From: Pseudozobellia thermophila
GTDB lineage: Bacteria; Bacteroidota; Bacteroidia; Flavobacteriales; Flavobacteriaceae
Assembly (NCBI RefSeq): GCF_900141855.1
Contig: NZ_FQYU01000009.1
Coordinates: forward strand, 1 to 64,000
Length of the DNA: 64,000 bases
Direction of reading: 5' to 3'
Of this stretch, positions 1 through 8,700 are shown one piece after another. The translations under genes and the position numbers were made by a program. The notes under the pieces were generated by a model. That model was given only the letters and a program-made list of their open reading frames with translations, did no database searches and was not told the origin of the DNA. Each line of letters opens with the position of its first letter. Positions within the stretch are counted from its first letter, which is position 1.

Positions 1-3000
1 GCAAGAAGGTCCCGGTTTTTAAAAAGTAGATCATCCCGTGTAAGACGGCATACTTTGTCGGGAACGATTCCCAAATCTTCCAAGGGCACACCGCGATTGA
101 GGCCGTTTCTCAAGGTTCGGCGAACTGCCACCCGGATATCGGCCCCGTAGCCCAAGGGGCGGAAAAAATCGGACCTGCCCGTTTCATCACGGGTCAGGTG
201 GTAGAGCAGCGAATGTGTCCATACATTGGCGCCCCCTGCACCGGTATTTTTGTGCACCCCGATAATCTTGCCCAGATTTTCGTCGCGGAAGCCGGCGGCA
301 AAAATATCACTGGCACTATAGCAAAGGGCATCGGTAATCAGCACTACCTTATAATTGCGTTTGGCCCGCAGACCATCAAGTTCGGCAACCGGAGTAATGG
401 GATAACCGATGGAAAAAGCCGTTCCGGTATATCGAATATCGGCGAGGGTCGTGTTCCAATCGGTCAAATCGAGTCCGTTCAGGGAGGTCGACGGCGAATG
501 GATGCGGCAAATCGCCTCGGTCAGTCCAGAATTGACGAATTGTGCATTTTGCGGAGTTATCGGTTCCTTTTTGAGGGCCTGCAAAACGAATTCCGACGCC
601 CACACATGTCCACCTCCATTGTTGCGGATATCGACGATGACCTTGTCGGTCTTAAACGACTGCAACAACTTTTTAAAGTACAGGGCAAAGGCCTTCGGAC
701 GCGTGGTATTAAAACTGTAGATTCTGATATAACCGACATTACCGTCCAGTACCATTGTCTTAAAATGGGCGGAAAATTCGGCTTTGTCAAATGCCTCGCT
801 ATTCTTCGACTTTTCCTTACTGGCACTTAGGGCATTTAGGGCCACTTTGGGCGCAAAGAAATGCAACTTCGTCTTATGGATCAGTTCGGTAGTATAATCG
901 TAACCGGCACTGGTGCTGAATTTTGAAATGGCCTGGTCGTTTTCGAGGTCGTCCCAAATGTTGGAATGTACGGAACCCACCAACCACTTAAACGTACGGT
1001 ACCTGGCCCGCCCCTTACCGTCGATATAGCGCACCGTAACCCAATCTTCCTCGGGTGGCAACATAACGGCCAGGGGACGGAAGGTCAAACTGTCCAATCC
1101 ACGGGCAAAGCGGGCCTCGTCATTGCTTCCGGCATGTTTTTTGGCATTGTCGAGGATAGCCGTTTCGATGGCCACCCCGTTCCAATGGGTAATCGGGACC
1201 CCGGCCGTAAAGGTGGCCGAAGGTGTTCCCAATATTTTGGAAACCATAAACTTGGGGCCTTCGTCATCGTAATACTGCTCGACAAAAAAGGGCAGAAAGG
1301 CCACTTTGTCCTTATACGGCATCGGTAATTGATACATGGTATGCAGGTCGCGTAATGAATTGAACACTTCGATAATACGTTCATGAAAACGAAGCTCGCC
1401 CTCGTCTTCATAGTTACCCGTCAAGAGTTCCTGTTTGATCACCTCCAAACGCCTGACCGGATTGGAAGCGTATAGGGCCGTCTTTTGATCCAAGTGTACA
1501 TAGGCCATTTCCAGTACGCCTATGGCCTGGTCGATCACATTGATCTTATCGCCCATGTTCATATAGCCTTGGGTCTCCCTAAAGTCCGACAGGCGTACCA
1601 CATACTCGAACTGTGAATCGGTATTGAATTTAGGCTGCACCTTATCGCGAACGGCATCGCTGAGCCGGATGTTCTGCCCGTAATAAAGAGGAAGCCCGGT
1701 CTTAATGTATTCGGGCAGGTTGCGTTGCCGTGCCAATTGCTTAAAATGCCCCGGATCTTCAAGCACGGTAGCCTTGTCCAGTTTTCGTTTTTCCACAATC
1801 AGTTCCGATAAGGGGGTGGCGGCCTCAAATAGGTCACCGGCCGAATCGGCTCCGGCCCACGGTATATGGTGCTGGTTGTCGTGGTCGGCGTGTTCGTGTT
1901 CAATAAACCAAGTAGCATGGGTACCATCGGCAGCGGCGGCCCCTGCAAAGATACCCAGAGTTCCATTTTGCTCGAGCTGTCGCGTTAAGGACGGTAAGTT
2001 TTCCATACCCTCTTCCAATGTCCTGCGGGCGGTATTGTAATCGAGGTCGACCTCAATCGGGTTTTCCCCCAAGGTATCGGTCAGGTAGAGGTAGCGGGTT
2101 ACCGTTCCCAAGCTTGTTTTTTCAAGTGCTATATCGAACTTTTGCATAAGACGCCGTTGACCACAACGGGGCACTCCCCCGATTACCGTCCAAATTACAC
2201 TCGATTCACGGGCCTCGACCAAGCGTTTGTACTCGTCCCCTCCCTTTCCGGCCAAGACGATAAAATCCGCTTTCTTGCCCGGGGCCAAGGAACCCAAATG
2301 ATCTTGCCATTTCAACATACGGGCGGCGTTTGTATTGGTCATTCGACATAGTTCCTCATCATTGAACACCCCTCCTTTTTCTTCGCTAACGAGTTTGGCG
2401 ACCTTAAGTTCCTCCAGCATGTTCTTGCTTCCGCTCGGTGTCCAGTCCGACCCCAACCCGATCAGCACACCGTGTTCGTGTGCCGCGGCGATATCGGCGG
2501 TAACACCATACAGTAGAAAGTTGGACATGGGCGACCATACCATCCCACCCTTGTGCTGTCCCAAGATCCTAAAATCATCGGGAAACAGGCCCACGGAATG
2601 GATGCCCACCAAGGAATCGGTAATGGCATAGCCCATTGAACTGGGCAACTGAAGGGCCCTAAAATGCTTATTGGCCTTTTCTTGGGTGCCCTCGGCGAGG
2701 TGCAGCAGGTAGCAGCTGCTTTTCTTTAAGCGCTCCAATAACTTTTCGGCACTGGTTATATCTGCAATTTTGGTCTTGGCAGCGGGCAGGTCCTTGTCAA
2801 CGGTACGCTCTACATTGCGGACCACCCCTTTGTACAATTTGGTAATGCCCCCATGACTCGCCAAGGTAATTCCCTGGGAAGAAGTTACCCCGGAAAAAAG
2901 CAGCCTACACTCCACAAAACGCACAATGGCCTGTAAATACCCATCGATATGCCCCAATACCTTCAGGGGACCGGTAATCGTTTTTCTGTACAGGTCACCG

Positions 3001-3299
3001 CCCCCCCACTGGCCCCTATGGCCATAGGTTTTCGGAACGTCCCATAAAGGAATGATGTTATAACTAAGATGATTGTGCAGTTCGATCATCCCGGGATATA
3101 GGGTGCCCCCGCAGTTGATGGCCTCCGATTTCGAAAAGCCTTCGGGCGAGGGCGCATCATAATCATTAACGGCCACGATGGTGTTACCTTCGATGTACAA
3201 AACCCCGTCATCCAAGATCTCGGAGGTCTCATTAAAAGTGACCACCTTGCCCCGTACGGCGTATTTGACATCCGGTCCGAGTTTGATTTTTTCTGCCAT
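1..3299 (-). CDS. Amidohydrolase-S41 peptidase fusion (3' end outside window)
   Basis: One open frame runs from ATG at 3299 to the window edge without a stop, so at least 1099 residues are coded. Residues about 1-400 form an amidohydrolase (TIM-barrel metal hydrolase, deaminase-like group): the HxH pair is in ELHNHLSYN (about 72), then HLAEG (about 198), IHSVG (about 233) and GSDW (about 283), the usual metal and catalytic set. Residues about 700-1050 form a tail-specific protease-like S41 domain: VGYIRIYSF, DIRNNGGG and the serine motif YSASDIFA (about 994). No signal peptide is visible at the start (MAEKIKLGP), so it is probably cytosolic or exported by another route. It starts 2 bp after the stop of the UDG-fold gene, so the two are probably one transcript. 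Substrates of both halves are unknown. The fusion itself is seen directly. Confidence 0.88.
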   Translation of the reverse strand, partial: MAEKIKLGPDVKYAVRGKVVTFNETSEILDDGVLYIEGNTIVAVNDYDAPSPEGFSKSEAINCGGTLYPGMIELHNHLSYNIIPLWDVPKTYGHRGQWGGGDLYRKTITGPLKVLGHIDGYLQAIVRFVECRLLFSGVTSSQGITLASHGGITKLYKGVVRNVERTVDKDLPAAKTKIADITSAEKLLERLKKSSCYLLHLAEGTQEKANKHFRALQLPSSMGYAITDSLVGIHSVGLFPDDFRILGQHKGGMVWSPMSNFLLYGVTADIAAAHEHGVLIGLGSDWTPSGSKNMLEELKVAKLVSEEKGGVFNDEELCRMTNTNAARMLKWQDHLGSLAPGKKADFIVLAGKGGDEYKRLVEARESSVIWTVIGGVPRCGQRRLMQKFDIALEKTSLGTVTRYLYLTDTLGENPIEVDLDYNTARRTLEEGMENLPSLTRQLEQNGTLGIFAGAAAADGTHATWFIEHEHADHDNQHHIPWAGADSAGDLFEAATPLSELIVEKRKLDKATVLEDPGHFKQLARQRNLPEYIKTGLPLYYGQNIRLSDAVRDKVQPKFNTDSQFEYVVRLSDFRETQGYMNMGDKINVIDQAIGVLEMAYVHLDQKTALYASNPVRRLEVIKQELLTGNYEDEGELRFHERIIEVFNSLRDLHTMYQLPMPYKDKVAFLPFFVEQYYDDEGPKFMVSKILGTPSATFTAGVPITHWNGVAIETAILDNAKKHAGSNDEARFARGLDSLTFRPLAVMLPPEEDWVTVRYIDGKGRARYRTFKWLVGSVHSNIWDDLENDQAISKFSTSAGYDYTTELIHKTKLHFFAPKVALNALSASKEKSKNSEAFDKAEFSAHFKTMVLDGNVGYIRIYSFNTTRPKAFALYFKKLLQSFKTDKVIVDIRNNGGGHVWASEFVLQALKKEPITPQNAQFVNSGLTEAICRIHSPSTSLNGLDLTDWNTTLADIRYTGTAFSIGYPITPVAELDGLRAKRNYKVVLITDALCYSASDIFAAGFRDENLGKIIGVHKNTGAGGANVWTHSLLYHLTRDETGRSDFFRPLGYGADIRVAVRRTLRNGLNRGVPLEDLGIVPDKVCRLTRDDLLFKNRDLL

Positions 3300-3301
3300 A
3301 C

Positions 3302-5113
3302 TTATTGCTCTAATTGGTTGAGGAATTCGATTTCTTCAGACGACAGCGGCCGTGGTTTATTTTTGAAAACCCAATCGGGCGCATACCACTTGTAGTAATA
3401 GGGCGACCATTCTCCGTCTTCGCGCTTGGCCCTTTTGGCCCGATCCCCACTGGTGCCCTGCCAGCGCAAAAAGCCATAGGGCAGGTCGTAGCGTGGAATT
3501 TGGATGCGGTGACCGTCGTATTGAAAACTCGCCTGTGTTTCCTTTGGGTAATCTAATGTTGCCAGTTCGGCCAGTGCCTGCTGCCAACTTTGCAACCCAT
3601 TTCGTTGGGAATGGTTTTTTAGCCTTACCACGGGAAGGGCGGTAGCGATACCGGCCAGGTCCCAATGGGCCTCCGCCAAGGGCCCCATAAGCAAAACGAC
3701 GGAGGCATCCTTGTAGTCAAGCACCTTCTTCAAGATGGCCCGATACATTTTTTGTACGTCGGGATGGCGTACCACCTTCATTTGTTCGCTTACCGACATC
3801 CCGGTATCGTCTATCGGAAGGCTTCTTAAAATACAGTAGCGGGAGGTGATTCCCGCCGCCTCAAGAAATCCTTGAAAATGCTGTCCGCTATTGCCACAAA
3901 GGGCCCGCATGCAAAAGAGGTCGTCTACCGATTGCGGATCGGCCACCACCAAGAAGGTCGTTTTATCGGGCCGGCCGCGGAACAAGGGCATGCCCCCGAA
4001 AGAGGGGTGCGCGCCCACCCCCAAGGATACAAAATCAGGCCATTGCAAACCCGTATAACCGCCCATGATCAATTTAAGAAAGGCATCGGGAGGCCCCATA
4101 TCGTACGCCCCGTAATCGTTCACGGGCGGCTCATAGGGCACATCGCCCTCCCCGTCCCGATAGCCATCGCTACTGCCCGTTGCCAGGCCGCGGTAAAAAG
4201 TATCGTGGCGCTCGCCCCTAGGAATGTCGGCGGACAGTTGGATGCTGCGTTGCTCGTCTTGCCGCTGTCCTGCGGAAGTCCCGTTTCCCAAACGCCAGCT
4301 GACCCCGGCGGGCAGGTCCCTAAAGGGAATCGGCTTCTTCAGAATTTCAAAGGGAATCGAAAAATCGCGCTCCATCCCCGGGTCGCAGGGCAACCAATCG
4401 GGATCCTGGTCGACCCATTCCTCCAGTTGCGCCATCACCCTTTTATAGTCTTCCAATACGCTGTCCCTCATATCGGCTTGGTGCAAGGCCCCTGGGTGGA
4501 TGATACCTACCACCTTGGCCTTGGGGCCGATTAGGTGGGAATCCGCCGTACTCAAATCGGCGATTCCGTCCGGACATTGGCCGCCCAATCCTTCGATCCA
4601 GGTTTGAACGGTCTCCTTGGCGGCGGTACCCACGGCGATAATAAGCCGTAGATCGTTCTTTTTACGCGCATAGTCCAATAGTTCTGTCCGCTGTTTGGCA
4701 ATGGGCGATGCGGGATTTTGCGCAAGCACTTTTATTTTTCGTTCGGAGTACTGCCCGAAGATGGGGTACAAAAAAGTGTTGAGGAAGAGGTAGCTGTAAT
4801 CGATACCCAGGTAGTTCACTATATGTTGCATCCGGCCACCGCTACTGCCCACGAATGCCCTATGGGCCAGGCTTTCGTCCATGGCACCCTCTTGACCGAT
4901 GACGAGCACCTTGACCTGCTTGCTTTTGAGTCGCCCGCGGTAATGCATCGGTCCGAAGTGCCATCGAAACTTCTCCTTACCCATATAGGTTTCGGCCAGT
5001 GCCCGATAGTTGGGCGTTTGCGAAAAGAGCCGGGCCCAGCTTGTGTTCTTTGGCGGCCCTGGGTCGTGTTCCCAGGGAAATCCCCTATGCTCCCAATATG
5101 CATTCGTTGCCAT
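3302..5113 (-). CDS. Protein with two tandem uracil-DNA-glycosylase-like folds
   Basis: The 604-residue protein carries two related halves. The first (about 60-240) shows the UDG-superfamily pattern VLVIGQEG ... RAFVGSSG ... GIDYSYLFLNTF, then LIIAVGTAAKE and IIHPGA, matching the GExPG..FVG..G and HPSP motifs of family 4/5 glycosylases. The second (about 380-520) repeats the layout in weaker form: FLVVADPQ ... ALCGNSG ... GITSRYCILRSL, then VVLLMGPLAEAH. The four Fe-S cysteines of family 4 UDGs are not evident, so true base excision is uncertain. An in-frame ATG exists at 5242, but the extra 43 residues look non-coding; ATG at 5113 (MATNAYWEH) is preferred. The next gene follows after 2 bp. 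The role is unknown; its place behind eCIS cargo suggests an accessory or conflict function. Confidence 0.72.
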   Translation of the reverse strand: MATNAYWEHRGFPWEHDPGPPKNTSWARLFSQTPNYRALAETYMGKEKFRWHFGPMHYRGRLKSKQVKVLVIGQEGAMDESLAHRAFVGSSGGRMQHIVNYLGIDYSYLFLNTFLYPIFGQYSERKIKVLAQNPASPIAKQRTELLDYARKKNDLRLIIAVGTAAKETVQTWIEGLGGQCPDGIADLSTADSHLIGPKAKVVGIIHPGALHQADMRDSVLEDYKRVMAQLEEWVDQDPDWLPCDPGMERDFSIPFEILKKPIPFRDLPAGVSWRLGNGTSAGQRQDEQRSIQLSADIPRGERHDTFYRGLATGSSDGYRDGEGDVPYEPPVNDYGAYDMGPPDAFLKLIMGGYTGLQWPDFVSLGVGAHPSFGGMPLFRGRPDKTTFLVVADPQSVDDLFCMRALCGNSGQHFQGFLEAAGITSRYCILRSLPIDDTGMSVSEQMKVVRHPDVQKMYRAILKKVLDYKDASVVLLMGPLAEAHWDLAGIATALPVVRLKNHSQRNGLQSWQQALAELATLDYPKETQASFQYDGHRIQIPRYDLPYGFLRWQGTSGDRAKRAKREDGEWSPYYYKWYAPDWVFKNKPRPLSSEEIEFLNQLEQ

Positions 5114-5717
5114 AGTGCGGTTATTTAATTGGTATTTCGATTTCTGCTGGTTGTTTGGGAGGGAACCGTTGAAGCAGGTGGGCAGGCCATTGCATTTACC
5201 CGCAAGCTGTTCTTCGCAATATAAGCTTAGTACTATTTCCACTAAGGCGCAAGCATTTATGTATCAGTGGCAGGAAATCGTGTATAGATTTTAAGTTTTA
5301 TACTGCTTTTTTATAGGAAAAAAGAGATTTTTTTTGGACTTGACTTATTTGGGTTTATGGAGGCAAAAAATAACATGCACTTCAATCTTACAAGGATAGG
5401 ACTTCTGCCAGTTGAAACTCAGGGACCCTGTATTTTTAACTGGGTTTCACATTGAATCGTGAATTCGACCACTTAAGTTTGGTGCATTTCGAAACTGATC
5501 TACCCTTTAGTACAACTATTACGAGACCATAGAGAGCGAGAAAGACATTTTTATTCTTTTTTTCACAAAGAATGGATTCTACCCTGAGGCATAGAAAGGT
5601 AGCGTCTCAATAATTGTTAAGTATTCAGGCCCAAATGTTTAAGAACACTTCCTTGTTCATACATGTTTTGCAAATAATACAAGCGCAGTCATTAGGGATA
5701 AATCCAATTCCTCTTTA
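5114..5717. other. Intergenic, AT-rich, no gene seen
   Basis: This 0.6-kb stretch separates the last eCIS cargo gene from the UDG-fold gene. It is AT-rich with homopolymer runs. A weak inverted repeat (ATTCTTT 5553-5559 and AAAGAAT 5567-5573) is the only hairpin noticed. It should hold the end of the eCIS transcript and possibly a promoter for the UDG/amidohydrolase pair; no clear consensus was seen. Confidence 0.5.
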
Positions 5718-8700
5718 CTATTCAGGTTCCGTGTTCAAAATTTCCAATAAGTCAGGAATGTGCTCCCCTTGGGTATCCGGTGTATTCCTAGCATCTCGTA
5801 TCTCCCCATTACCTAAAACATGCCGCTGTAAACCTCTCCACCATCTTGATAGCAGATCATGTTCCCTACTAGGTAGCGGCATTAGATTAGAAGGAGCGTT
5901 GGTGCCTCCCCAACTCAGCTCAATAATATGATGTACTTCTAGCGGATGGTCATGTGCATCCAAAGGCCACGCCCGCTCAACGCCATCATAATCCCTGAAC
6001 GTATAACCCATCTCCCTTAATTGGTCCATGCTGTATCGATTCAATGTATCTCGAAGCGCTGCGTCAAAAGAGGCCCTTATGTCCGATGGAAGTAAACCTA
6101 GAACATCCATAAATAAACGTCGCATAGTAGAAGTGGATGGCCTATCGGTGGTGGGACGGATTACCAAGGAATCACCCGGACTAATTGGAATGGGAATTGA
6201 AACGTCATCATGAGGGTAGGGAACAGCCTCTAACATTCGCCGGGTTACCGTTACAACGACATCACCTCTATCACGTGGACGGCGGCGGCGTCCTCTTTGC
6301 GCCCAACCATCACCTAACAGTCTATCTAATATTCGACGAGCCTCTCCTCTTGTCCTTCTTGCCCATTCCTGTGGGGTTACATCTTCTCTACCCGGTCCTT
6401 CCTTGTAAGTATCAAAAAGCCTATTCAAATCACTTGAATCTTGGCCATGTCCTTCGAATCTTTCATTGTCCCCTATGAGATCATCCGGAGTTTGAGGTGC
6501 TGCATCAACAACTTCTGGTGAAGTATCTGGAGTTGCTTGTGATTCGGTGGTTTCGGTATCAGGGGATTCTGGCTCTGGAGTATCCTCAATTGCATCGGTG
6601 TGGTCTGTATTTTCCTCAGTTTCAGATGAACTTTCTTCAGAGGGTTCTGGTTGATTGAGGCGACCTCTTAAAGCATCCCTTATTTCTCGCATGCTATCAA
6701 TTAAATCATTTGCATTTCCCAAAGCATCCGCACTCTCTGGGTTATTAAAGATTTCTTGCCGTTTAGTCAATGCATCCTGTATATACTGATCAAGTGCCTG
6801 GCTCATCTCATCATTACTTTCACCAACTCTCTCCTTCATTCTTTGGAATTGTTCTCGAATTGCATCCAACCTACCAATAATTTGAGCCGCTTCAGGTGGA
6901 AGACTTTCAGCATTTGGTATGGTCTCGCCTCCTCCGCCACCATTGACTACCTCCTCATGTTGATTTTCTGTTGTACTTTCTTCTGCAGGAATATTTTCGG
7001 AAGGTTCTGGCCCAGATCTTGTTTCTTCCACTGTTACACCATCTTCAGATTCGGAATGAGAACTTTCAGCATCCGGTGTCGCTGTTGAATCACCATCCTG
7101 AACTGGGCTTTCCGGCCTTGTTTCAACATTTTGAGGTAAATTATCGCTCTCTATACCTTCAGGAGTCTGGTTAGTTTCAGTAGAATTGCCGTCAGATTCT
7201 GAATGATTTTCAACGGTTAATGCTGGGGTATCCGAATCCACTCCTAAAGAAGAATCGGAATCAGGTGGTCGGTTCGGTGCGCCTCTATGATTATAAGCCC
7301 TTTCCATTAATGGCTCACCAATTAACATTCCAAAATTGATTAATGCATGACCCAGGATTAGCATTAATTGTGTTCTTTTTTCCCCTAGGGAGGCGTTCGA
7401 AGCCTGAACTTGTTCAATTTCATGAAGTGTAACACCTCCCAATATAAGACCTTGTAACCCCATTTGACCTAAACCTAGCACCATTTTGACATTCCTGCCT
7501 GGCACCTGAACTATTTTTAATGCGCGACTAACCTCACCAAACCCACCTAAAACGGACACGATGTCTGAAGCCGAATTCCAATCAAGACGAAATGTAGAGT
7601 CTTCATATCTGGTTATTAGTCTATAGGCAGCTGGAAACGCCCCAATAACCCCTAAAGGAGCCAATAAACCGAGTGAAGCCCCGGCCGTAAAAGGAGCGGC
7701 CGCCAGGGCTGCAAGTTCGATTAGCGTTACTGCATTATCAATTCCTGTTGTTATGATAACCGCTGTATCTGCGGTTACCTCTCTGATGTACCTTTCTCTT
7801 TCCCATTCTACCGCGACATGCCCTCGTTGTCCATATCCAGCCGTGCTCCTTAAAAGTCTGACAATTCCCAATACAACAGGCGGGGTATCGGAATCGTCCG
7901 TTGCGTCATCCTCTATAGAAGTATCACCGCTATTAGGGGTAGTGATATCTGAAATGTGGTATTCATTTTCGTCCTCATCGTGCACATACTCAATTACGAG
8001 ACTTATGGTAGCGCCTTCATCACCGATAAACCAAGCTCTTACCCTTTGGGCATTCACAAGCCCTCGACGATCTTGTACTTCCATAACCTGCGTCATTTGA
8101 GATAAACTTTGTCGTAGTGGCGCGTAAAACGCACGATCTGTTCTACTTATCTCACTTCTCTCTTCCATTATACTTCGCGCCAAAGTAACTTGGCTATCTG
8201 CGAATGCTCGGTTTTGTTCTAGGGCAGTGTTAATTGATGTCAACCTTTCTTGGATTTCCGACCTGCTAGAGCTGCTTAATCTCATTATTCGATCCTTCTC
8301 ATGTTGAAATATCGCTCGGATAATGGAATCTCGACGAACCGTTAATTCTTCCTCAACATTGAATCCGTTCAAGATTTGAAGATTCCTTAATTCAGCTTGC
8401 AGACTACGTCTTTCGGTTGTGGAAAGTTCTCTATTATTATCGAGCTGGTCTTGAATTTCAAGAATTCTATGATGTCTCTGGACAACCTCTGCCTGGGTAC
8501 TTGCAAGCATAGTTTCAGAGATTGTTTCAGTACCGTTGACGAAAATAGGGAAGGAATAAATAGCAGAACTAGGTACTCTTACCACCGCGTCATTATCATC
8601 TCTTGTCATAGAATAGGCTACACAGCTTACAAAATAAACCCCAGGCTCCCTAAAATTAAACCGTTGTTCGTGTCTCGGTCTAACCGCGCGACCAATAAAT

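Noticed and set aside
198-830. 210-codon plus-strand frame
   Set aside because: Lies opposite the S41 part of the amidohydrolase-S41 fusion, whose motifs are clear.
3872-4534. 220-codon plus-strand frame
   Set aside because: Antisense to the tandem UDG-fold gene; low-complexity product with no motif.
5114-5242. N-terminal extension of the UDG-fold protein from ATG 5242
   Set aside because: The extra 43 residues lack homology-like features; ATG at 5113 gives a sensible start.
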